Shown here: positions 1 to 5,518 of the stretch, piece by piece
Layout of the letters: each line of letters begins with the position of its first letter
Position numbering within the stretch: the stretch's first letter is position 1
Source: Oscillospiraceae bacterium
GTDB lineage: Bacteria > Bacillota > Clostridia > Oscillospirales > Acutalibacteraceae
Assembly: GCA_031273775.1 (NCBI GenBank)
Contig: JAISRF010000183.1
Coordinates: 1 to 5,969, forward strand
DNA length: 5,969 nucleotides
Direction of reading: 5' to 3'
Position numbers and translations under genes: made by a program
The notes under the pieces: model-generated
The model's database searches: none
Seen by the model: only the letters and a program-made list of their open reading frames with translations
What the model was told of the DNA's origin: nothing

Positions 1-593
1 AAACGATCCTGGACGATGTGGATGGTGTTGTCTTGCTCGGCAACGCCGGTCTGCGCGCTAATGCTTTTCAGGCGCCGCTCATACTCGGCGTTTTTCTGAC
101 CGGCTTCTTTTAATTGCTCGCGGCACATTTCAAGGTCGCGCAGGGTTTTTTCATGCTGAGTTTGCAATGAATCGAAACGTCCCGACTGCTCCTGGGAGCG
201 TAAGGTTTGCTCTTTTAATTGCGCCGTCATCCGTCGGTTTTCGTCCGTGAGCGCCAGCAATTTCTTCTCCAATTTTCCGGCGCGCTGTGAAAACTCCTGT
301 TTTGCGCCCGCAAGCCGTTTTTGCTCATTTTCTATGTCATCGCTGACCTTTTCAAAAGTTTGCATTTTTTCCTCTCGTTCGGCAAGGCGCAAGGACAGCA
401 ACTCATTAACCTCGGTTAACTCTGCGCACTGCTTTATGAGCTGGTGGTTTTGATGTTGCAGTCCCTCGATAAACGCCTTATATTGGCTCTGCTTTTCGGC
501 AATCTCGAACTGTATATCGTTGATGTATGACAAAACATCGGCACGGTTAAAACCGCCGATTGTATTTTTTCTGAAATTTCCGGTTCCTAACAT
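1..593 (-). CDS. DivIVA-like coiled-coil protein, 3' end cut by window edge
   Basis: The reverse strand reads open from an ATG at 593-591 to the window edge, giving 197 complete residues with no stop. A GGAGG Shine-Dalgarno (601-605 on the plus strand as CCTCC) lies 7 nt upstream of the ATG, which fixes the start. Residues 7-26 contain FRKNTIGGFNRADVLSYI, which resembles the N-terminal membrane/pole-binding segment of DivIVA/GpsB-like proteins (an aromatic residue, then G-[FY]-x-[RK]-x-[DE]-V). From about residue 27 onward the chain is highly charged, rich in Glu, Gln, Lys, Arg and Leu, with almost no Pro, as expected for a long coiled coil. DivIVA-family proteins scaffold division-site or cell-wall machinery; a similar scaffolding role is inferred, not shown. 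It is divergent from the oad genes and has its own promoter. The remaining C-terminus is not visible. It could also be an unrelated coiled-coil protein with a DivIVA-like head. Confidence 0.75.
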   Translation of the reverse strand, partial: MLGTGNFRKNTIGGFNRADVLSYINDIQFEIAEKQSQYKAFIEGLQHQNHQLIKQCAELTEVNELLSLRLAEREEKMQTFEKVSDDIENEQKRLAGAKQEFSQRAGKLEKKLLALTDENRRMTAQLKEQTLRSQEQSGRFDSLQTQHEKTLRDLEMCREQLKEAGQKNAEYERRLKSISAQTGVAEQDNTIHIVQDR

Positions 594-624
594 AAACAAT
601 CCTCCAAAATGAGTTCTTTATTAA

Positions 625-653
625 ATTATAAACTTGTCCGTCCGGTTTTGCAA
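625..653 (-). promoter_or_regulatory. Sigma-A-type promoter for the DivIVA-like gene
   Basis: Reading the minus strand, a -35 TTGCAA (648-653) and a perfect -10 TATAAT (625-630 as ATTATA) are separated by 17 bp. The start of transcription would fall near 618, leaving a leader of about 25 nt with the GGAGG site before the ATG at 593. Spacing and both hexamers fit the housekeeping sigma factor consensus. Confidence 0.75.
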
Positions 654-688
654 CAATAAATTTATCGTTTTCTGTGAAAATTTAAAAA

Positions 689-707
689 GTTAAACAATAT
701 TAACAAT
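689..707. promoter_or_regulatory. Possible operator or UP element: AT-rich repeat upstream of the oadG promoter
   Basis: GTTAA (689-693) and TTAAC (700-704) form a 5-bp inverted repeat around a 6-bp spacer. The same stretch can also be read as a near-direct repeat, TTAAACAAT then TTAACAAT (690-698 and 700-707). It ends 6 bp before the -35 box of the oadG promoter, where an activator, repressor or the RNA polymerase alpha subunit could bind. It lies in AT-rich sequence, where short repeats arise by chance, so function is only a possibility. Confidence 0.25.
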
Positions 708-713
708 CCCTTA

Positions 714-742
714 TTGCAATTAGAAACGCAATCATGTATAAT
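714..742 (+). promoter_or_regulatory. Sigma-A-type promoter for oadG-oadB
   Basis: A -35 TTGCAA (714-719) and a perfect -10 TATAAT (737-742) are separated by 17 bp. Transcription should start near 749, giving a short leader of about 23 nt that contains AGGGGG (761-766) ahead of the GTG/TTG start of oadG. This leaves no room for a riboswitch before the first gene. Confidence 0.8.
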
Positions 743-771
743 ATTTTGCAGAATCAGAATAGGGGGAAACT

Positions 772-1137
772 GTGTTGGAATTCGCGCTTATGGTCACCGT
801 TACGGGCATGGTGATCGTTTTTTCCGCGCTGGTGTTTGTGGTGTTTGTCATGTTTATTATGGGGAAATTGCCGTTGGACGGTCGAAAGAAGCCGGAAGCG
901 CCCTCAAAAGTCCCGGAAAAATCAATCGAATCGGCAAAATTCGCCGGCCTGCCGGTGAAGGAATACGACGCGGATGAAAACGAGCTCGCGGCGGTAATCG
1001 TGGCGGCGGTGTATGCCTGCGGCGGGGAAAACGTGAAAGTTACCGGCGTTAAGCCCGCTTCTCCCCTGCCCCGAAGCCCGGTCAACGTTTGGGCGGCGGC
1101 GGGCATTTTCGAAAACACACGCCCGTTCAGCATATAA
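772..1137 (+). CDS. oadG: Sodium-pump decarboxylase gamma subunit (OadG family)
   Basis: This 121-residue protein has the layout of the OadG/GcdC small subunit: one N-terminal membrane helix (about residues 4-29, ending in VFVVFVMFIMG), a charged Lys/Pro/Glu-rich linker (about 30-60), then a short soluble domain with a hydrophobic helix (AAVIVAAVYACGG) and a C-terminal segment with a Trp (NVWAAAGIFENTRP). In the family the gamma subunit tethers the carboxyltransferase or biotin carrier to the membrane beta subunit and helps assemble the complex. It has no biotin carrier domain and no Met-Lys biotinylation motif. AGGGGG (761-766) lies 5 nt before GTG 772 and 8 nt before TTG 775; either could be the start, and no ATG is close. 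It is followed 88 bp later by the beta subunit, which supports the assignment even though the gamma family is poorly conserved. Which acid is decarboxylated (oxaloacetate, methylmalonyl-CoA, glutaconyl-CoA or malonate) cannot be told. Confidence 0.8.
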   Translation: MLEFALMVTVTGMVIVFSALVFVVFVMFIMGKLPLDGRKKPEAPSKVPEKSIESAKFAGLPVKEYDADENELAAVIVAAVYACGGENVKVTGVKPASPLPRSPVNVWAAAGIFENTRPFSI

Positions 1138-1148
1138 GTTAGAAGGAA

Positions 1149-1162
1149 TAATCCGCGGATTA
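1149..1162. repeat. 14-bp perfect palindrome in the oadG-oadB gap
   Basis: TAATCCGCGGATTA is a perfect inverted repeat 11 bp after the oadG stop codon. As DNA it could be a dyad binding site; as RNA it could form a small hairpin of 5 base pairs with a CGCG loop. There is no U tract after it, so it is not a standard terminator. It may instead modulate the ratio of the two subunits or protect mRNA ends. Function is unknown. Confidence 0.5.
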
Positions 1163-1204
1163 CCGGTGAAACGCTAAAATTCAGGCAGTGGCTTGGTAAA
1201 AGAA

Positions 1205-1225
1205 AAAGGTTTGGTGATAAGAAAA
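1205..1225 (+). promoter_or_regulatory. Unusual ribosome-binding leader of oadB (GGTGA type)
   Basis: The region before ATG 1226 has no AGGAGG. It carries AAAGGTTTGGTGA (1205-1217), in which GGTGA is complementary to the inner part of the 16S rRNA 3' end (consensus AAGGAGGTGATC), 8 nt before the ATG. The same 13 bases at the same distance precede bioY at 5498-5510. This repetition is the main reason for choosing ATG 1226 as the oadB start. Confidence 0.55.
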
Positions 1226-2458
1226 ATGGGATTATTTAGGGATTTTTGGGACACAATTGTCGGTGTGCTTTCTCAGTCGGGCTTCTCGCAGTTGTTTGGG
1301 AATTTTTCAGACGGCGGCTGGAAAAATCTGTTGATGCTTGGGATTTCTTTCGTTCTCATTTACCTTGCAATCGGCAAGGGCTTTGAACCGCTTTTGCTTT
1401 TACCAATCGCTTTCGGTATGCTGCTGACCAATCTTCCGGGAGCAAATATGTTTCACCCTGATCTGTTTACGGGTGACCCGAAAGAGATTAGCTACAGCGC
1501 GGTTTTGCACGAGGGCGGATTGCTTGACGTGTTGTATCTGGGCGTAAAGCTCGGCATTTACCCCTGCCTGATATTCCTGGGAATCGGCGCAATGACAGAT
1601 TTCGGCCCCTTGATTGCCAACCCCAAGAGCTTCTTGCTGGGCGCGGCGGCACAGTTTGGCATATTCGCCACCGTAATCGGCGCGATGGCGATTAACTACC
1701 TACATATCCCCGGACTTTCATTCATGGCGGCACAGGCGTGTGGCATCGGTATTATAGGCGGCGCGGACGGTCCCACTGCCATTTGGCTCAACTTAAAAAT
1801 CGCCCCGGAACAGCTGGGGCAGGTTGCGGTCGCGGCGTACAGCTACATGGCGCTGGTACCCATTATCCAGCCGCCTATTATGAGGTTGCTGACCACCAAA
1901 AAGGAACGCGCCGTGGTGATGGAACAGCTTCGTCCGGTTTCCAAAAAAGCGAAAATCCTCTTCCCGATTATTGTTACGACCATCGTGGCGTTGCTTCTTC
2001 CCTCCGCCGCGCAGCTGGTGGGTTGCCTGATGTTCGGAAACCTCTGCCGTGAATGCGGCATGGTGGATCGGCTGGCAAAAACCATGGAAAACGAATTGGT
2101 TAACATTGTCACCATCTTCCTGGGGCTTACCGTGGGCGCGACCACAAGCGGCCCCGCGTTTATCAACCTGCGCACCATCGCGATTATCGTACTGGGTCTG
2201 GCCGCGTTCTCCTGCGGCACGACCGCCGGAGTACTGTTCGGCAAACTGATGTACCTGATCACCGGCGGCAAAATTAACCCGTTAATCGGTTCCGCCGGCG
2301 TTTCCGCCGTCCCGATGGCGGCGCGGGTTTCGCAAAAGGTGGGCCAGGAGGAAAATCCCGGAAACTTCCTGTTAATGCACGCAATGGGTCCCAATGTGGC
2401 GGGGGTTATCGGCTCCGCTGTGGCTGCGGGAGTTTTGCTGGTGGTGTGCGGGGGATAA
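1226..2458 (+). CDS. oadB: Sodium-pump decarboxylase beta subunit (OadB/GcdB family)
   Basis: This integral membrane protein (410 residues from ATG 1226) is the subunit that decarboxylates carboxybiotin and exports Na+ in oxaloacetate, methylmalonyl-CoA and glutaconyl-CoA decarboxylases. Family signatures are clear: the amphipathic N-terminus and first membrane helices (GISFVLIYLAIGKGFEPLLL), MTDFGPLIANPKSFLLGAAAQ, the GGADGPTAIW motif (Asp about residue 181, in the region that holds the Asp implicated in Na+ coupling in the Klebsiella enzyme), and the C-terminal MHAMGPNVAGVIGSAVAAGV. About ten hydrophobic segments are seen, and the length fits the family (roughly 370-430). The reading frame is open up to TTG 1193, with TTG 1211 and GTG 1214 as other candidates, but ATG 1226 with GGTGA 8 nt upstream is preferred. 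It follows oadG by 88 bp in the same transcript. The carboxyltransferase and biotin carrier are absent from the window, so the substrate is undecided. Confidence 0.93.
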   Translation: MGLFRDFWDTIVGVLSQSGFSQLFGNFSDGGWKNLLMLGISFVLIYLAIGKGFEPLLLLPIAFGMLLTNLPGANMFHPDLFTGDPKEISYSAVLHEGGLLDVLYLGVKLGIYPCLIFLGIGAMTDFGPLIANPKSFLLGAAAQFGIFATVIGAMAINYLHIPGLSFMAAQACGIGIIGGADGPTAIWLNLKIAPEQLGQVAVAAYSYMALVPIIQPPIMRLLTTKKERAVVMEQLRPVSKKAKILFPIIVTTIVALLLPSAAQLVGCLMFGNLCRECGMVDRLAKTMENELVNIVTIFLGLTVGATTSGPAFINLRTIAIIVLGLAAFSCGTTAGVLFGKLMYLITGGKINPLIGSAGVSAVPMAARVSQKVGQEENPGNFLLMHAMGPNVAGVIGSAVAAGVLLVVCGG

Positions 2459-2460
2459 TT

Positions 2461-2501
2461 TTGAACAAGCGTTTGCGTCTTTGTATAAACGGCGATATAA
2501 T
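2461..2501 (+). promoter_or_regulatory. Two overlapping promoter candidates upstream of hisH
   Basis: In the 79-bp gap after oadB, two sigma-A-like pairs overlap. One is TTGCGT (2473-2478), 17 bp, perfect TATAAT (2496-2501). The other is TTGAAC (2461-2466), 17 bp, TATAAA (2484-2489). The first has the better -10, the second the better -35. Either would give hisH and the genes after it a start independent of the oad promoter. No terminator hairpin separates this from oadB, so read-through is also likely. Confidence 0.6.
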
Positions 2502-2537
2502 CAATTTATAAGAAACGGCAGAGGGTGTGGCGGACAA

Positions 2538-3137
2538 TTGGTTTCCGTTGTGGATTACCGCGCGGGCAACCTGAACAGCGTGGTTAACGCGTTCCGGTTT
2601 TTGGGTGCGCAGTGCGAGATTATTGACACGCCGGAGCAGGTGTCAAATGCCGAGCGGTTGGTTTTGCCGGGAGTAGGCGCGTTCGGTTGGGCGGCGTCAG
2701 CGTTACAGGCAAGCGGCTTAGATGAACCGCTTCGTCAACACATCAATCAAAACCGCCCGTTTTTGGGCATTTGTTTGGGACTGCAGCTCTTGTTTGAAAG
2801 CTCCGAGGAAAGCCCGGGCGCAAAAGGACTCGGAGTTTTCAAAGGGGAAATCAAGAGACTTGAGGCTCCGGGACTTAAGATACCACACATAGGCTGGAAC
2901 AGCATTAACGTTGTTCAAAAGGGTGATCTGTTTGGCAACCTGCCACAGAATGAATATTTTTATTTTGTCCACACCTTTTGTGCAGTTGCCCGGGACAGAC
3001 AGCTTTGCGCCGCCACCGCCGAATACGGGCAAACGTTTGACGCGGCGGTCATGAGGGGAAACACGGCGGCCACACAATTCCACCCGGAAAAGAGCGGGGA
3101 TTCCGGGCTGGCGATTTTAAAAAATTTTTTATCGTAA
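2538..3137 (+). CDS. hisH: Imidazole glycerol phosphate synthase, glutamine amidotransferase subunit HisH
   Basis: HisH hydrolyses glutamine and passes ammonia to HisF, which uses it to make imidazole glycerol phosphate and AICAR in the fifth step of histidine synthesis. The class I amidotransferase triad is intact: nucleophile Cys79 in GICLGLQLLFES, and His182 and Glu184 in TQFHPEKSG. The PGVGAFG loop (oxyanion region), the IPHIGWN motif and YFVHT are also present. From TTG 2538 the protein is 199 residues, the usual length, beginning MVSVVDYRAGN, which lines up with the common M-x-[AV]-[IV]-[IV]-DYGxGN start. The frame stays open to ATG 2394 inside oadB, but that would add 48 unrelated residues encoded across the promoter region. 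The ribosome site is weak (GGCGG at 2529-2533, or GAGGG at 2521-2525). hisF follows after 19 bp. The usual Gly after DY is Arg here, an uncommon but tolerated change. Confidence 0.93.
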   Translation: MVSVVDYRAGNLNSVVNAFRFLGAQCEIIDTPEQVSNAERLVLPGVGAFGWAASALQASGLDEPLRQHINQNRPFLGICLGLQLLFESSEESPGAKGLGVFKGEIKRLEAPGLKIPHIGWNSINVVQKGDLFGNLPQNEYFYFVHTFCAVARDRQLCAATAEYGQTFDAAVMRGNTAATQFHPEKSGDSGLAILKNFLS

Positions 3138-3156
3138 CATATTCAGGAGATGAAAC

Positions 3157-3909
3157 ATGCACGCGAAACGGATTATTCCATGCCTTGACGTAAAAGAGGG
3201 TCGGGTTGTGAAGGGCGTCAGCTTTGTTGATTTGGTGGACGCGGGCGACCCGGTGGAATGCGGCGCGGCATACAGCAAAAGCGGCGCGGACGAACTGGTG
3301 TTTTTGGACATTAACGCCACCTTTGAAAACCGCGGAATTATGCTGGACATGGTGCGGCGGGTGGCGGAGCGGGTATTTATCCCTTTCACCGTGGGCGGCG
3401 GGATTGGCCGCGTGGAGGATTTTGACGCGTTGCTGAACGCCGGGGCGGACAAGATATCCGTCAATTCCGCAGCCGTAAATAACCCCGGTTTGATTCAGGA
3501 AGCCGCCCGGCGCTACGGAAGTCAGTGTGTGGTTTGCGCCATTGATGTGAAGCGGCGGGAGGAACACTGGGAGGTTTTCACCGGCGGCGGACGCTTTCCC
3601 ACCGGGCTGGACGCGTTTTTGTGGGCAAAACAGGCGGCTGATCTGGGTGCCGGCGAAATCCTGTTGACCAGCATGGATCGCGACGGTCAAAAAACCGGCT
3701 ACGACCTGGAAATAACGGGTTCTATAAGCATGGAATTGCCCATTCCGGTTATCGCTTCCGGCGGGGCGGGTGAAAAGCGGCATTTTTTAGACGCGTTCCA
3801 AGCGGGCGCGGACGCGGCCTTGGCCGCTTCTCTTTTCCATTTCAAGGAGCTGGAGATTAGCGATTTGAAGGCGTATCTGGCAAAAAACGGCGTGAGCGTC
3901 AGATTGTAG
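3157..3909 (+). CDS. hisF: Imidazole glycerol phosphate synthase, cyclase subunit HisF
   Basis: HisF is the TIM-barrel partner of HisH; it uses ammonia channelled from HisH to convert PRFAR into imidazole glycerol phosphate and AICAR, linking histidine and purine pathways. Its 250 residues match the family length. The two catalytic acids are in place: Asp11 in IIPCLDVKEGRVVKG and Asp130 in CAIDVKRR. Phosphate-binding loops are visible as VGGGIG (about 82-87), the SVNSAAV strand, SMDRDGQKTGYD (about 172-183) and IASGGAG. The ATG at 3157 has AGGAGA (3145-3150) 6 nt upstream. It sits 19 bp after hisH, as expected for a pair expressed in equal amounts. No other histidine gene is in the window. 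HisHF relatives that amidate surface sugars (WbuYZ type) exist, but no sugar-modifying genes are nearby, so the histidine role is preferred. Confidence 0.96.
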   Translation: MHAKRIIPCLDVKEGRVVKGVSFVDLVDAGDPVECGAAYSKSGADELVFLDINATFENRGIMLDMVRRVAERVFIPFTVGGGIGRVEDFDALLNAGADKISVNSAAVNNPGLIQEAARRYGSQCVVCAIDVKRREEHWEVFTGGGRFPTGLDAFLWAKQAADLGAGEILLTSMDRDGQKTGYDLEITGSISMELPIPVIASGGAGEKRHFLDAFQAGADAALAASLFHFKELEISDLKAYLAKNGVSVRL

Positions 3910-3922
3910 GGGCGACCGCCCC
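3909..3922. repeat. GC-rich hairpin overlapping the hisF stop codon
   Basis: GGGGCGACCGCCCC is a self-complementary stem of 5-6 bp (GGGGC with GCCCC, loop GACC). Its first G is the last base of the hisF TAG stop codon. No T tract follows, so it is not a classical terminator. The block GTAGGGGCGACC resembles the edge of short GC-rich hairpin repeats scattered in many Clostridia genomes, from my memory of such genomes. It may act as an mRNA stabiliser or attenuator between hisF and the next gene. Confidence 0.45.
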
Positions 3923-3954
3923 GTACGCAACAAATATCATGTGGAGAAATAACC

Positions 3955-4575
3955 ATGCAAAACGGATTCTTTGCCATGCTGTCCCGCATGAAACATATCG
4001 TGCGGTGGGGTTTAATGCGCAACACCCGCCCCGAAAACCTTTCGGAGCACTCTCTGGAAACGGCGGTGCTTGCCCACGCACTGGCGTTAATCGGCAACCG
4101 AAGATTGGGCAAAAGCTACGATGCCAACCGTGTGGGAATGGCGGCCATTTTCCATGACTGCCCGGAAATATTAACCGGCGACCTGCCTACCCCCGTGAAA
4201 TATTACAGCGGGGAGATTCAACGGGCATATAAAGCGGTGGAAAAGGAATCCGCGGAAAAACTGTTGCAAATGCTCCCGGAAGATTTATGTTCGGATTACG
4301 CGCCGTTAATTTACTGCGAACTTCCGGTTGCGGAAAAACAGCTGTTAAAGGCGGCGGACAAGCTCTCGGCGTTAATAAAATGCCTGGAAGAGGCGCGGCA
4401 AGGCAACGGCGAATTCAAAACCGCAGAGGCTCACCTGCGTAAAAAAATAGCGGAATTGAGCGTGCCGGAAGCCGGCATTTTCATCAGCGAATTTCTGGGC
4501 GCATATGAGTTGACGCTGGATGAGTTGAACCAATATTCCTGCCCTTCTGTTGATCAATGGATTTCAAACATATAA
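3955..4575 (+). CDS. yfbR: HD-domain 5'-deoxynucleotidase, YfbR family
   Basis: The protein (206 residues) is recognisably similar along its length to Escherichia coli YfbR, a metal-dependent phosphatase that removes the 5' phosphate from deoxyribonucleoside monophosphates and so adjusts dNTP precursor pools in the cytoplasm. Shared landmarks are FFAMLSRMKHIVRWGLMRN, NLSEHSLE, FHDCPEILTGDLPTPVKYY and KAADKLSALIKCLEE. HD metal ligands are His32, His67-Asp68 and Asp135, and the substrate-contact Arg17-Trp18 pair and the TGDLPTPVKY loop are kept. ATG 3955 has GGAG (3943-3946) 8 nt upstream. It lies 45 bp after hisF, with a short hairpin in the gap, and 24 bp before the carboxypeptidase gene, so it is probably co-transcribed with both. 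A link to histidine synthesis is not obvious beyond shared nucleotide chemistry. Confidence 0.92.
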   Translation: MQNGFFAMLSRMKHIVRWGLMRNTRPENLSEHSLETAVLAHALALIGNRRLGKSYDANRVGMAAIFHDCPEILTGDLPTPVKYYSGEIQRAYKAVEKESAEKLLQMLPEDLCSDYAPLIYCELPVAEKQLLKAADKLSALIKCLEEARQGNGEFKTAEAHLRKKIAELSVPEAGIFISEFLGAYELTLDELNQYSCPSVDQWISNI

Positions 4576-4587
4576 AATGAACTAATT

Positions 4588-4591
4588 GGAG
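4588..4591 (+). promoter_or_regulatory. Ribosome-binding site that fixes a TTG start
   Basis: GGAG (4588-4591, within TTGGAG) lies 8 nt before TTG 4600. There is no ATG or GTG in frame at a suitable distance, and the protein from TTG begins with a basic stretch followed by a membrane helix, which is a sensible N-terminus. The site therefore supports TTG as the true start of the carboxypeptidase gene. Confidence 0.65.
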
Positions 4592-4599
4592 TTGACATT

Positions 4600-5499
4600 T
4601 TGCCTAATAAATATATTTACCGGTCTACGGTTCCTGCGCGGCGCAAACGTCGAGGCAATTTCCTGCCGTTTGTACTCGCCATAATCGCGGTGACGCTCAC
4701 CGCCGTTGGTATTGGTTTTGCCATTATTTATAAAGGCGGCAGCCAAACCGCTTCGGACGGTGGGTTCAATACGGCAAAGACGGACTCCTCCTCCGCCGCC
4801 GACCCGGTCTCAAGCGCAAGCGCGGTGGAGATTTCATCAGCCGTCTACGCCGATGTGATACCAGATTTTTCCTCAAAACCCCCGGAAAGTGAGCTTGATC
4901 GGTGGTATTTGCGTCTGGTGAATAAAGATACAAATGTGCTCCCCGCGAGTTTTCATCCGGAGGTATCCCCAATCCGGAATGAATACGTCATGAAAGTTGA
5001 AAACGGCAATAAAAAATTTGACGCCGTGGAATTCAGTTCGCAGGCAATTGCCGCGCTCCACGCCCTGTTCGACGCCGCCAAAGCCGATGGAATCAAGCTG
5101 GAATCCCTCTCCGCTTACCGTTCTTACGACACGCAGAAGGGTATATTTGAACGAAATGTGAACAACTTGCTCGCCTCAAACAAGAGTATTACCCGTGCGC
5201 AAGCCGAGGAACAGGTAGCCATGACCGTCGCCCGTCCCGGCACCAGTGAGCATTCTTTGGGACTTGCCGTCGATTTTAACTCTGTCGAGGTGAGCTTTGA
5301 AAACACATCGGCGTTTTTGTGGCTTCAGAATCACGCGGCGGATTACGGTTTCATTCTGCGTTACCCAAAAGACAAAGTAGATGTTACAAAATATTCCTAT
5401 GAGCCGTGGCATTACCGCTACGTAACAGCGGCCCACGCCAAGCAGATGAAACGCCTTGGCATGTGTATGGAAGAATATGCCGGATATCTGGAATCGTAA
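4600..5499 (+). CDS. Membrane-anchored D-alanyl-D-alanine carboxypeptidase, VanY/M15B family
   Basis: The 299-residue protein has a basic cytoplasmic tail (1-20, with RRKRR at 14-18), one membrane anchor (about 21-44), a Ser/Ala/Asp-rich linker (about 46-85) and an extracellular zinc peptidase domain (about 95-295). The M15B/VanY motifs are complete: SAYRSY (Arg174), SEHSLGLAVDF with zinc ligands His218 and Asp225, and EPWHYRY with catalytic Glu268 and third ligand His271. Such enzymes trim the terminal D-Ala from peptidoglycan stem peptides outside the membrane. There is no vanRS, vanH, vanA/B or vanX nearby, so this is best read as a cell-wall housekeeping enzyme rather than a glycopeptide-resistance gene. 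It starts at TTG 4600 with GGAG 8 nt upstream, 24 bp after the nucleotidase gene. bioY begins 19 bp after its stop. No cleavable signal peptide is evident, so a retained anchor is inferred. Confidence 0.93.
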   Translation: MPNKYIYRSTVPARRKRRGNFLPFVLAIIAVTLTAVGIGFAIIYKGGSQTASDGGFNTAKTDSSSAADPVSSASAVEISSAVYADVIPDFSSKPPESELDRWYLRLVNKDTNVLPASFHPEVSPIRNEYVMKVENGNKKFDAVEFSSQAIAALHALFDAAKADGIKLESLSAYRSYDTQKGIFERNVNNLLASNKSITRAQAEEQVAMTVARPGTSEHSLGLAVDFNSVEVSFENTSAFLWLQNHAADYGFILRYPKDKVDVTKYSYEPWHYRYVTAAHAKQMKRLGMCMEEYAGYLES

Positions 5500-5518
5500 A
5501 GGTTTGGTGAATTGAAAA
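5498..5518 (+). promoter_or_regulatory. Unusual ribosome-binding leader of bioY (GGTGA type)
   Basis: AAAGGTTTGGTGA (5498-5510) begins inside the stop codon of the carboxypeptidase gene and places GGTGA (5506-5510) 8 nt before ATG 5519. There is no AGGAGG. The 24 bases ending at the ATG match those before oadB (1205-1228) at 21 positions, differing only in the three bases after GGTGA. Confidence 0.55.

Noticed and set aside
406..419. Inverted repeat TTAACC-TC-GGTTAA, which resembles half-sites of biotin repressor operators
   Set aside because: It lies inside the coiled-coil coding region, encodes ordinary residues (LTEVNE), and has too short a spacer for a BirA operator.
743..771. Riboswitch or leader RNA ahead of oadG
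   Set aside because: The promoter is so close that the leader is only about 23 nt and shows no structure.
1141..1192. A small gene using the AAGGA at 1143-1147
   Set aside because: No ATG, GTG or TTG lies at a usable distance; the first GTG (1166) meets a stop after two codons.
1193..1225. TTG 1193, TTG 1211 or GTG 1214 as the oadB start
   Set aside because: The in-frame extension (VKEKGLVIRK) is not typical of the family, ribosome sites for these starts are weak, and ATG 1226 shares its leader with bioY. TTG 1193 cannot be fully excluded.
3049..3783. Long reverse-strand open frame opposite hisF, and similar ones opposite oadB, oadG and yfbR
   Set aside because: They are antisense to well-conserved genes, have no good ribosome site or recognisable domain, and are explained by codon bias on the coding strand.
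4600..5499. Glycopeptide-resistance gene vanY
   Set aside because: The enzyme family is the same, but no van regulatory, ligase, dehydrogenase or dipeptidase gene is present, and such carboxypeptidases are common housekeeping proteins in Firmicutes.
5500..5518. Biotin repressor operator or riboswitch in front of bioY
   Set aside because: The gap is only 19 bp, is occupied by the ribosome-binding leader, and contains no paired half-sites.
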